From: CAZTQN01 sp964615765
Lineage (GTDB): Bacteria; Planctomycetota; Phycisphaerae; Phycisphaerales; UBA1924
Length of the DNA stretch: 20,700 bases
Assembly: GCA_964615765.1 (NCBI GenBank)
Contig: CAZTQN010000053.1
Span: 1 to 20,700, forward strand
Direction: 5' to 3'
In this document: positions 7,708 through 14,440 of the stretch, one piece after another
How positions within the stretch are numbered: the stretch's first letter is position 1
How the letters are laid out: each line of letters starts with the position of its first letter
The notes under the pieces: generated by a model
Told to the model about the DNA's origin: nothing
The model's input: only the letters and a program-made list of their open reading frames with translations
Database searches by the model: none
Position numbers and translations under genes: made by a program

Positions 7708-8337
7708 TCAGCGGGCGCGGCGGCGGCGAAGGGCCGCGAGCCCGACCAGGCCGAGCACGCCGGCGGTCGGTGCGGGGACGGTGAGGCTGGCGTCATCGTA
7801 CATGATGGCGCCGCCTTCGGCGTTGCCGGTGTTGAGCTGGAAGCGGACGTACGCCGAGCCCGCGGGGGCGACGGCGTTGATGGACCGCTGGATCCAGGTG
7901 TCGAAAGCGGGGACGGGCTGCATGAACTCGTTCACGAGGGTGGGCCCGATCTGGGTCGTGGCGTCGCCGGCGAGGAAGATGAGCAGGAGCTGGGCATAGG
8001 CGCCGGTGTTGGTGGATTGGATGGGGTCGCTGGACCAGTTGAGCATCCAGGCGGAGGCGGAGACGTTGTCGCCGGGGAGGACGGGGTGGTCCTGGAAAAC
8101 GCCGGAGAAGCCGAAGGTCTTCAGGACCTGGACGCCTTCGTGGGCGGGAACGCCGACGCTCTGCGCGAGGGTGAAGGTGCCGCCGCCGTAGGCGTTCCAG
8201 CCGGGGGCGCCGAAGACGTCGCCGCCGCCGAGGAGCGGGTTTTCGAAGCTGGGGTTGTTCAGAATGTTGGCGTGGGCGGACGCGGCGATCCCCAGAGCCG
8301 CGGCGCAGACAACGACGGAAACACGAGCGCGAGCCAT
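7708..8337 (-). CDS. Secreted sugar-binding-fold protein with PEP-CTERM-like anchor
   Basis: A 209-residue exported protein. A signal peptide (1-23, ending SAHA) is followed by a beta-sandwich domain, about 24-187, that opens with NILNNPSFENP and closes with AYVRFQLNTGN…MYDDASLTV. This is the layout of CBM4/9-type carbohydrate-binding or discoidin-like folds. The C-terminus VPAPTAGVLGLVGLAALRRRRAR has a Pro-rich entry, one hydrophobic helix and an Arg cluster, as in PEP-CTERM sorting tails, so it should be surface-processed. ATG at 8337 is preferred over an upstream in-frame start at 8406 because the signal peptide begins there and a purine-rich (GA)7 tract gives a Shine-Dalgarno-like site. 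A promoter-operator unit lies about 100 bases upstream. It is probably first in an operon with GH81 and may bind beta-glucan. No catalytic motif is visible. Confidence 0.85.
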   Translation of the reverse strand: MARARVSVVVCAAALGIAASAHANILNNPSFENPLLGGGDVFGAPGWNAYGGGTFTLAQSVGVPAHEGVQVLKTFGFSGVFQDHPVLPGDNVSASAWMLNWSSDPIQSTNTGAYAQLLLIFLAGDATTQIGPTLVNEFMQPVPAFDTWIQRSINAVAPAGSAYVRFQLNTGNAEGGAIMYDDASLTVPAPTAGVLGLVGLAALRRRRAR

Positions 8338-8342
8338 GATGT

Positions 8343-8356
8343 TCTCTCTCTCTCTC
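8343..8356 (-). repeat. (GA)7 microsatellite serving as ribosome-binding region
   Basis: Seven GA dinucleotides on the minus strand end five bases before the ATG at 8337. No other Shine-Dalgarno sequence is present there. The repeat can slip during replication, which would change the start-codon spacing. Confidence 0.6.
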
Positions 8357-8412
8357 GGCCGGGGAGGGCTCGGACGGACCTTCCGCCCGACGCCCGTGAG
8401 CGGCACCGATGC

Positions 8413-8441
8413 AGACTACCGCACCGGTGAGGTTCCTGCAA
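8413..8441 (-). promoter_or_regulatory. Promoter A for the sugar-binding-fold/GH81 unit
   Basis: On the minus strand TTGCAG (8441-8436) is followed by a 17-base spacer and TAGTCT (8418-8413), a sigma-70-like arrangement. The predicted transcript starts near 8406 and leaves a leader of about 70 bases. The same -35, spacing and -10 recur in promoter B, which strongly supports the call. Confidence 0.7.
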
Positions 8442-8454
8442 CTGTTTCAGGAAC
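8432..8454. promoter_or_regulatory. Operator A: 23-base near-perfect palindrome
   Basis: Arms GTTCCTG and CAGGAAC flank a core that is symmetric about base 8443; only one position pair (8439/8447) breaks the symmetry. Its central 15 bases (8436-8450) are the exact reverse complement of operator B at 8766-8780. It covers the -35 of promoter A, so a bound protein would block polymerase. A LacI-family ligand is inferred from the two such regulators nearby. Confidence 0.75.
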
Positions 8455-8455
8455 A

Positions 8456-8760
8456 GTCGGTGTGCTTTTGGAGACTTCCCCTGAACGAAGTGAGAGACGG
8501 GCCGGGGAGGCCCGTGGCGTTGGCGGGGCGGGGCGGGGCCGCCAGGTGAGCCGTGTGGGGCAGTGTTCGGGCGGGCACGGCGGGCGCGGATCGCTGGGTT
8601 TGCGGCGGTTTTCTGCGGATTTTTCGCGGAACGTGACGGGCGCGATCGGCGGCAGAAAGAAGGATCGGCGCTGGGCGAGCGCGCGCTCGGGGCGCAGCGG
8701 GACGGGCTGGGCACCCGGATGGATCGGGACGGCGCCCAGGGGCGGGAGTTTTTTCCACCG
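8456..8760. other. Central part of the divergent intergenic region, no gene recognised
   Basis: About 300 bases between the two operator-promoter units. I find no gene with a credible start or ribosome-binding site. It holds two hairpins, 8497-8515 (7-base-pair stem, GGGGA loop) and 8707-8739 (CTGGGC/GCCCAG outer stem with an inner CCCG/CGGG stem), and a T6 run at about 8750. GC-rich stretches alternate with TTTTC/TTTTT patches around 8609-8625. A leader or small RNA cannot be excluded. Confidence 0.35.
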
Positions 8761-8765
8761 TGCGA

Positions 8766-8780
8766 CTGAAACAGTTGCAG
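8766..8780. promoter_or_regulatory. Operator B: CTGAAACAGTTGCAG
   Basis: A 15-base odd-length near-palindrome centred on 8773 (CTGAAAC-A-GTTGCAG, consensus of both copies CTGMAACWGTTKCAG). It is identical to operator A when each is read toward its own gene. It lies 103 bases before the start at 8876; operator A lies 106 bases before 8337. It overlaps the -35 of promoter B. Confidence 0.75.
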
Positions 8781-8803
8781 AAGTGTTCCAGCCGTGGTAG
8801 TCT
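8775..8803 (+). promoter_or_regulatory. Promoter B for the dockerin protein and downstream genes
   Basis: TTGCAG (8775-8780), a 17-base spacer and TAGTCT (8798-8803) inside GGTAGTCTG. This is the same layout as promoter A on the other strand, while the first 15 bases of the spacers differ. Transcription should start near 8810, giving a leader of about 65 bases. Confidence 0.7.
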
Positions 8804-8875
8804 GTGGGCGGGACACGGGCGTGGGCGTACAGGGCGGGCCGTTCTGGCCGCCGGTCGAGTTCGAAGGAGTTCACC

Positions 8876-9787
8876 ATGCAACGCAAGTTCTGGTCGGTGG
8901 TTGGGGCGGTGGTGGCGATGTGTACGGGCGCTGCGGCGATGGCGCAAGCGCCGGTCGGCAACCCGGGCTATGAGACGGACATCGCGCAGAACACCGTGGT
9001 GCCGGATAACTGGGGCACGTTCTACGGCGGCCCGCCCACGTCGGTGCTGTTTGCCAACAACGTCGAGACGCAGTTCCGGACCGGGACGCGCTCGCTGCGG
9101 CTGTTCGTCGGCGGGGACGGGAACGCGTTCTGCGGCGTGCAGCAGACCGTCGGCGGCCTCTCCGGCGGGCTGGACTATCAGTTCCGGATCTGGGCCAAGA
9201 AGGGCGCGCTGCCCAACGAGAACGGGATCGATATCAAGATTGAATGGGTCAACGCCACCGGCGGCAACACGGGCGGGATCCCGATCCTGAATCCGTCGCT
9301 GACGGACGACTGGGTGGAGTACGTCGTCCAGGGCACCGCGCCGGCGGACGCCGTGTCGGCCCGCCTTGTGCTGGCGGTGCAGTCGTTCACGTTCAACCCC
9401 GTCAACCCGGTGTTCAACACCGAAGCGTTCTTCGATGACGCGAGCCTGGTGCTGGCCCCGAACCAGAACCTTGGGCGCTGCTGTGGCGCCGAGGGCGCGT
9501 GCTCGGTCACGAACTCGGCCGGGTGCACCGGCACGTTCACGGCGGGCGGCGTGTGCACGCCGAACACCTGCCCCGGCGCTCCGGGCGCGTGCTGCAACCG
9601 CCGGAGCGGCGTGTGCGTGACGACGGTGCAGACGCTGTGCTCGGCGCTGGGCGGCGTGTTCGCCGGCCCGGGCGTGACCTGCTCCCCCACCAACTGCACC
9701 GCCTGCCCGTCCGACTTCAACGGCAGCGGGACCGCGACCGTGCAGGACATCTTCGACTTCCTGACGGCGTACTTCGCCGGCTGCTGA
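8876..9787 (+). CDS. Secreted CBM-like, Cys-rich repeat and GC-type dockerin protein
   Basis: A 303-residue exported protein. A signal peptide (1-24, AMAQ|AP) precedes a beta-sandwich carbohydrate-binding-like domain (about 26-193; VGNPGYETD at the start, NTEAFFDDASLVL at the end). Two Cys-rich repeats follow (202-232 and 239-274, pattern CC-x5-C…C…G-x-x-C-x4-C), then one dockerin-like unit (277-303; DFNGSGTATVQD loop, YFAGC end). ATG at 8876 has AAGGAG six bases upstream; an in-frame start at 8804 would bury the signal peptide. The N-terminal domain has the same opening and FDDAS closing as the PEP-CTERM protein at 7708 and the central module of the GH16 enzyme. No catalytic residues are apparent. 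It is probably a non-enzymatic scaffold or glucan-binding component under promoter B. Confidence 0.88.
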   Translation: MQRKFWSVVGAVVAMCTGAAAMAQAPVGNPGYETDIAQNTVVPDNWGTFYGGPPTSVLFANNVETQFRTGTRSLRLFVGGDGNAFCGVQQTVGGLSGGLDYQFRIWAKKGALPNENGIDIKIEWVNATGGNTGGIPILNPSLTDDWVEYVVQGTAPADAVSARLVLAVQSFTFNPVNPVFNTEAFFDDASLVLAPNQNLGRCCGAEGACSVTNSAGCTGTFTAGGVCTPNTCPGAPGACCNRRSGVCVTTVQTLCSALGGVFAGPGVTCSPTNCTACPSDFNGSGTATVQDIFDFLTAYFAGC

Positions 9788-9810
9788 AGCCATGACTCTC
9801 CTGACCTCCA

Positions 9811-9841
9811 CGGGCGCACGGCGACCACCGCCGTGCGCCCG
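9811..9841 (+). terminator. Strong perfect hairpin after the dockerin gene
   Basis: CGGGCGCACGGCG and CGCCGTGCGCCCG form a perfect 13-base-pair stem with a 5-base loop, 24 bases after the stop. No T-tract follows. It could act as a GC-rich terminator or 3'-end stabiliser that separates the dockerin mRNA from the regulator. Confidence 0.65.
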
Positions 9842-9906
9842 GCCGGGGGTGTCGGGTGCCGCCGGGCGCCTGTCCTGACTGTTCCCTTTCTTCGCCGAGA
9901 GTTGCC

Positions 9907-10971
9907 ATGTCATCCGTCCGACAGATCGCCAAGATCGCCAAGGTGTCGGTCGCGACCGTCTCCCGGGCGCTCAACAACCATCCGGACGTGGACCCGCTGA
10001 CGCGGGACCGCGTGGTGCAGGCGGCCAACCAGAGCGGGTACGCGCCGGGGATCGGCAAGCGGCTGACGACGGTGATCGGGCTGGTGTACCCGGGCGAGCC
10101 GGTGAAGGCCGACTACGGCGCCTTCGACGCGGCCTTGCTGACGGGGATCCTGCGCGGAGTGAACGAGCAGAAGTTCGACGTCAAGCTCGTGAACCTGCAG
10201 CGGGACAAGTCTCCGGAAGAGACGTACACGCAGTTTTTCATCCGCAAGGGGCTGCGGGGCGTGATCGTGCGGACGTTCGAATCGACGCGGGGCGTGTGTG
10301 CGGCGATCGCGGCGGAGGGGTTCCCGTCGGTCGTCGTCGCGGACCGGTTCGATGATCCGCGTGTGAACTACATCTGCTCGGACTCGCGGGACGACAGCCG
10401 TCGCGCGGTCGAGCATCTGATCCAGCTGGGTCACCGGCGGATCGCGTGCGCGGTGCACAACGTGCCGGACACGGACCACCGTGATCGGCGGGACGGGTAT
10501 GCCCAGGCGCTGGCGGACAACCGCATCGAGGCGGACCCGTCGCTGGTGATCGAGATCACGGCGAGTTTCGAGGGCGGGATCGCGGCGATGAACCGGATCA
10601 TGGGGATGCCCAAGCCCCCCACCGCCGTGTACTTCACGGACCCGTTGGCGACGGTCGGCGCGATGCGCCGTGCGAAGGAACTTGAGATCAACATCCCCGG
10701 CGATCTGTCGATCGTCGGGTTCGATGACAGCGACATCCGGCATCACACCTGGCCGCCGTTCACGGCGGTGTGTCAGGACGCGCGGATGATGGGCGAGACG
10801 GCGGCACTGTGGCTGACGCGCTCGCTGCTCGGGCAGGCCGAGCCGCGTGTGCGGACGATCCGCCCGACGATGTTCGACGTGAACTTGTCTACCGGCCGCC
10901 CGCCGCGAGAGCGCTTCCGAGTGCTCCCGGACGGGACGCGATCGCCGGTTCTTGAGGGGCGGATGCGTTGA
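9907..10971 (+). CDS. LacI-family transcriptional regulator
   Basis: 354 residues: an N-terminal helix-turn-helix at 4-23 (VRQIAKIAKVSVATVSRALN) and a periplasmic-binding-protein-like effector domain from about residue 55 (TVIGLVYPGE) to the C-terminus, including the family's IVGFDDSDI near the dimer and effector face. Proteins of this type release DNA, or bind it, upon sugar binding. ATG at 9907 fits the usual HTH distance, with GAGAG just upstream; earlier in-frame starts would add a non-conserved tail. The hinge between GY and IGL is only 11 residues and lacks the usual AR-x-L hinge-helix pattern (16 in PurR). It lies between the dockerin gene and the transport operon, so it is the best candidate to bind the operators at 8436-8450 and 8766-8780. 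The effector is unknown; a laminari-oligosaccharide or glucose derivative is inferred from context. Confidence 0.92.
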   Translation: MSSVRQIAKIAKVSVATVSRALNNHPDVDPLTRDRVVQAANQSGYAPGIGKRLTTVIGLVYPGEPVKADYGAFDAALLTGILRGVNEQKFDVKLVNLQRDKSPEETYTQFFIRKGLRGVIVRTFESTRGVCAAIAAEGFPSVVVADRFDDPRVNYICSDSRDDSRRAVEHLIQLGHRRIACAVHNVPDTDHRDRRDGYAQALADNRIEADPSLVIEITASFEGGIAAMNRIMGMPKPPTAVYFTDPLATVGAMRRAKELEINIPGDLSIVGFDDSDIRHHTWPPFTAVCQDARMMGETAALWLTRSLLGQAEPRVRTIRPTMFDVNLSTGRPPRERFRVLPDGTRSPVLEGRMR

Positions 10972-10986
10972 GCCGCCGTGTCTGGC

Positions 10987-11013
10987 GCGAGTGGGCGTAC
11001 GCCGCCCACTCGC
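10987..11013 (+). terminator. GC-rich hairpin after LacI gene
   Basis: GCGAGTGGGCG and CGCCCACTCGC pair perfectly (11 base pairs, 5-base loop), 15 bases after the regulator stop and 33 bases before the next start. There is no T-tract. It is a likely partial terminator or processing signal. Confidence 0.55.
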
Positions 11014-11045
11014 TCGAGCCCGAGTCCCCTGATCACGAGAGACCC

Positions 11046-12008
11046 ATGACGACCACACTGAAGCGGCACGAACCCGAAGCACGCGCGTCTCGCGGATTCA
11101 CGCTGATCGAACTGCTGGTGGTGATCGCGATCATCGCCCTGCTCATCGGCATCCTGCTGCCGGCGCTGGGGCGGGCCCGCGATTCGGCCCGGGACGTTCT
11201 GTGCAAGTCGAACGTTCGGCAGCTGGTCACGGCGCAGATCGTGTACGCGACGGACTACGGCGGGAAGTTCCCGCCGATCCTGGACAGCGCGCCGGACCGG
11301 GACACGGGCAAGATCAGCATGATCTGGTACGACGTGCCCCGGATCGGGCAGTATCTGCCGCAGTTCAACGACACCAACCTGCTGCCCAGCAACACGAAGA
11401 ACAACACGGTCGGCGGGGGCGTGATGCAGTGTCCGAACCACCCGGCGGCGGGGCGTTCGTACAGCATGAACTTCTGGGCGGCGAGCGCCGGCAGCTGGCG
11501 TCTGCGGACCGACGGCACGGTCGAGTCGTTCCCGCCGGGGAGCACCGCGGTCAACCCTCAAGAGAATCTGATCGGGCGCGCGTTCGACGCGAACGTCGAG
11601 CTGGGCTCGCAGATGATCTTGATGGCGGAGGCGTGGGGCACGTTCCCGAGCGAGGACACGAGCAAGCCGCGGACGTGGTTCGCGATCGGACAGGTCGGGT
11701 ATCTCGGCCTGCCGGGCGTGCGCTTCGGCGGCGGGAACGGGCTGGGCTCGTTCGCGTTCCCGAACCAGAACTACACGCAGGCGCCCGAGAGCGAGGGCGT
11801 GTTCCCGAAGTCGTACCTGCCGTACTACCGGCACCCGCGCCGTCAGAAGGAGCTCTCGGCGCTCGTCGGCTCGACCAACATCGGGTTTGTGGACGGGCAC
11901 GTGAACGGGTTTGACTTCAACAAGCTTGTGAACCGCACCACGGGCAAGAGCCGCAAGGCCGCGCTGTGGTCGCTGCTGGACTTCGAGATGGAGCCCGACA
12001 ACCCCTGA
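11046..12008 (+). CDS. Pseudopilin-like protein with prepilin cleavage/methylation signal
   Basis: 320 residues. A short basic leader ends RASRG|FTLIELLVV, a type IV/type II prepilin-peptidase site with Gly17 before Phe18 and Glu at mature position 5. One hydrophobic helix (about 18-40) follows, then a large soluble domain with IGFVDGHVNGF near the end. That ending resembles the F-x-DGHV terminus of the abundant planctomycete/verrucomicrobial prepilin-type proteins of the H-x9-DG group, although the His-to-DG spacing is longer here. ATG at 11046 is used; a TTG at 10968 overlapping the LacI stop would add a non-conserved extension. Its place between a regulator and a sugar transporter is typical of carbohydrate loci in this phylum. 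It may form a surface or periplasmic assembly that handles polysaccharide or secreted enzymes, but its molecular role is unknown. Confidence 0.9.
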   Translation: MTTTLKRHEPEARASRGFTLIELLVVIAIIALLIGILLPALGRARDSARDVLCKSNVRQLVTAQIVYATDYGGKFPPILDSAPDRDTGKISMIWYDVPRIGQYLPQFNDTNLLPSNTKNNTVGGGVMQCPNHPAAGRSYSMNFWAASAGSWRLRTDGTVESFPPGSTAVNPQENLIGRAFDANVELGSQMILMAEAWGTFPSEDTSKPRTWFAIGQVGYLGLPGVRFGGGNGLGSFAFPNQNYTQAPESEGVFPKSYLPYYRHPRRQKELSALVGSTNIGFVDGHVNGFDFNKLVNRTTGKSRKAALWSLLDFEMEPDNP

Positions 12009-12089
12009 GCGGACGGCGCGAGCGGTGTTGCGAGTTGGGGCGGGGGCAGAGCGGCCGACGTGCACTCTGCGGGCGATCGAGTTGCAGCG

Positions 12090-13547
12090 ATGAGCGGATC
12101 ACCATCCAGCACACACGCGCCCGGGCCCGCTCCCGGGCGGGCGATCCGGCGGGCGGGCGCTTCCGGTCGCGCCGCGGGGATCCTGGTGATCATCGCGTTG
12201 GCGGTGCTGTCGACCCTGGGCGTGGCGCTCGCGCCCGTGCCGCGGGTTGACGGGGTGCAGATGTGGATGGTCGCGCGGCTGCACAAGCAGATGTACGACC
12301 CGATCGTCACGACCTGGCCCGATGCCGATCGTCCGCGCATGACCGTGCTCAGCTTCCCTGCGCTCGAACGGCGCATGCTGCAGGGCTTTCTCGCCAACAC
12401 GCCGACGGCGGACCTGATCGAGGCGGAGCGCCGGATCGCCGCCCGCGCGTTCGTCGGGCCCTTGGAGAGCATCGGGTTCACGGACCTGACAGACCGGCTG
12501 GAGCGGGAGGGGCTGCGCTCGCAGATCAACGAGGCGTCGTTCGGGCCGTGGTCTTCGCGCGGGCGGATCTTCGGCCTGCCGCACGATGTGCACCCGGTGA
12601 TGCTGGGGTATCGGGCCGACATCGTCGAGGCGGCGGGGATCGACGTCCGGACGATCGAGACGTGGGACGACTTCGTGCGGGTGATGTCGCCGCTGATGGG
12701 CCCGGCGGACGCGTCGGGGCAGCGGGCGCGGTACCTCCTGAACCTGTGGGATGACAAGGACGACCTGCTGGAAGTGCTGATGTTGCAGGCGGGCGGCGGG
12801 CTGTTTGATGAACAGGGGCAAGCGCGGATCGCGACGGACGTGAACGCGCGGGTGATCGCGACGATCGTGTCGTGGTGCTATGGGCCGGGGCGGATCGCGG
12901 CCGACGCGCCGGACTTTTCCGCCAGCGGCAACCGGCTCAAGGCCGAGGGCTACGTGCTCGCGGCGTTCATTCCGGACTGGATGTGCAACATCTGGAAGAA
13001 CGAGATCCCGCAGCTTTCCGGGAAGGTGAAGCTGATGCCGCTGCCGGCGTGGGAACGCGGTGGGCGGCGGACGAGCGTGTGGGGCGGGACGATGCTGGGG
13101 ATCGCCAAGACGGCGCCGAACCAGGACCACCTGTGGGAAGTGGCGAAGAAGCTGTACCTGTCGCCGGAACTGGCGCGGAAGCTGTGGTCGGAGGCGGACA
13201 TCATCACGCCGGTGCGGACGCTGTGGGATGACCCGGTGTTCGCGCAGCCGGACCCGTACTTCGCGGGCCAGCGCAAGGGGCTGGACTACATCGCGCTGGC
13301 GCCCGGCGTCCCGGCGCGGACGAGTTCGCCCTACAACACGCTGGCGAAGCAGCGGGTGCAGACGGCGGTGATCGCGCTGGGCGCGCACGCTCGCTCGAGC
13401 GGGACGTTCGCGCCGGACCAGTTGCACGCGCGGGCGATGGAGCTCTTGCGCGAGGCCGAGACGCAGGTGCGGTCGCAGATGGACCGCAACGTGTTCCTGA
13501 ACGAGCCGTCGGCGAGCGCGGCGGGCGGCGGGAGTGCGGCACCATGA
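12090..13547 (+). CDS. ABC sugar transporter substrate-binding protein (family 1)
   Basis: 485 residues. An N-terminal hydrophobic segment (about 29-48, AGILVIIALAVLSTLGVALA) precedes a family 1 solute-binding fold with characteristic GRIFGLPHDVHPVMLGYRAD and AAGIDVRTIETWDDF segments and an aromatic-rich C-terminal lobe. It would capture oligosaccharides in the periplasm and pass them to the two permeases that follow. No lipobox cysteine is present after the hydrophobic segment, so it is either a membrane-anchored or a soluble binding protein. The start is uncertain: ATG 12090 or GTG 12060, neither with a strong Shine-Dalgarno sequence. The stop overlaps the next gene's start (ATGA at 13544-13547). 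Context suggests beta-1,3-gluco-oligosaccharides as substrate; the sequence alone does not prove that. Confidence 0.9.
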   Translation: MSGSPSSTHAPGPAPGRAIRRAGASGRAAGILVIIALAVLSTLGVALAPVPRVDGVQMWMVARLHKQMYDPIVTTWPDADRPRMTVLSFPALERRMLQGFLANTPTADLIEAERRIAARAFVGPLESIGFTDLTDRLEREGLRSQINEASFGPWSSRGRIFGLPHDVHPVMLGYRADIVEAAGIDVRTIETWDDFVRVMSPLMGPADASGQRARYLLNLWDDKDDLLEVLMLQAGGGLFDEQGQARIATDVNARVIATIVSWCYGPGRIAADAPDFSASGNRLKAEGYVLAAFIPDWMCNIWKNEIPQLSGKVKLMPLPAWERGGRRTSVWGGTMLGIAKTAPNQDHLWEVAKKLYLSPELARKLWSEADIITPVRTLWDDPVFAQPDPYFAGQRKGLDYIALAPGVPARTSSPYNTLAKQRVQTAVIALGAHARSSGTFAPDQLHARAMELLREAETQVRSQMDRNVFLNEPSASAAGGGSAAP

Positions 13548-14440
13548 GCGCCGGCGCGGGAACATCGCCGCGGTGGGCGCCGTGGGTGCTGATGGCCCCG
13601 TTCGCGGTGCTGTTCGTGGTGTTCTTCGCGTACCCGGCGGTGCAGTCGGCGGTGCTGTCGACGCAGCAAACCTTCGGCCCGGCCCACGCGCGGTTCGTAG
13701 GGCTGTCGAACTACCGGCACGTGCTGGAGGATCCGCTGTTCTGGACGGCGGTTCGGAACACCGCACTATTCACGCTCGGGAGCGTGTTCATTCAGTTGCC
13801 GCTGGCGCTCGGGCTGGCGCTGCTGCTGAACCGGCCGGATGTCCGCGGGCGCGGCGTGCTGCGGGCGGCGTTCTTCGCGCCCGTGCTGGTGGGCGTGGTG
13901 TTTGTCGCGATGATCTTCGGGGTCATCTTCGAGAAGCGGACGGGCCTGCTGAACCAGGCGCTGCACAGCGCCATCGGGTGGGATCTCGACTTCCCGTGGC
14001 TGCAGCGGTATGTGCTGCCGGCGCTGATCATCGCGTCTTTGTGGCAGTACGTCGGGTTCAACATGGTGTACTTCCTCAGCGCGCTGCAGAACGTGCGGAA
14101 GGAACTGGTGGAGGCGGCGACGATCGATGGGGCGGGGCCGATCGCGCGGTTCGTGCACGTGATCGTGCCGCAGATTCGGCCGGTGGCCACGTTCGTGGTG
14201 CTGCTGTCGATCGTGGGCAGTTTCCAGCTCTTCGAGCTGCCGTACATCATGCTCAACGCGACGGCGGGCCCGGAGAACCGGGGCCTGACGCTGGTGATGT
14301 ACCTGTACCAGATGGGCTTTGACCAGGGCGACCTGGGGTACGCGAGCGCCGTCGGGTGGCTGATCTCGATCCTGCTGATCGGGTGCGCGGTGGCGCAGCG
14401 GTGGCTCGGGCGCGACGCGGGCGCCAAGGGGGCGGCGTGA
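13544..14440 (+). CDS. ABC sugar transporter permease (MalF/UgpA type)
   Basis: 298 residues with about six membrane helices: TM1 about 12-35, others near 70-95, 107-129, 155-180, 212-232 and 267-285. The cytoplasmic EAA loop reads EAATIDGAGPIARFVHVIVP (190-209), which docks the ATPase. It pairs with the following permease to form the membrane channel for the binding protein upstream. ATG at 13544 overlaps the upstream stop by four bases, implying translational coupling. It is of ordinary length for the family. Confidence 0.95.
   Translation: MSAGAGTSPRWAPWVLMAPFAVLFVVFFAYPAVQSAVLSTQQTFGPAHARFVGLSNYRHVLEDPLFWTAVRNTALFTLGSVFIQLPLALGLALLLNRPDVRGRGVLRAAFFAPVLVGVVFVAMIFGVIFEKRTGLLNQALHSAIGWDLDFPWLQRYVLPALIIASLWQYVGFNMVYFLSALQNVRKELVEAATIDGAGPIARFVHVIVPQIRPVATFVVLLSIVGSFQLFELPYIMLNATAGPENRGLTLVMYLYQMGFDQGDLGYASAVGWLISILLIGCAVAQRWLGRDAGAKGAA

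Noticed and set aside
6025..8430. 801-codon plus-strand open frame opposite GH81 and the PEP-CTERM gene
   Set aside because: It spans two genes and the promoter between them, its composition is almost pure Gly/Ala/Val/Asp, and the opposite strand has clear domains.
8707..8755. Hairpin plus T6 run as a Rho-independent terminator
   Set aside because: The T run begins about ten bases after the stem, and no gene upstream on that strand would need termination.
8563..8769. Possible small gene in the divergent intergenic region
   Set aside because: No Shine-Dalgarno sequence, an Arg/Gly-rich product, and it runs into operator B; better read as non-coding.
12060..12110. Third copy of the operator (GTTGCAG half-site near the binding-protein start)
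   Set aside because: Only seven bases match, the other half is absent, and no TAGTCT follows at the right spacing.
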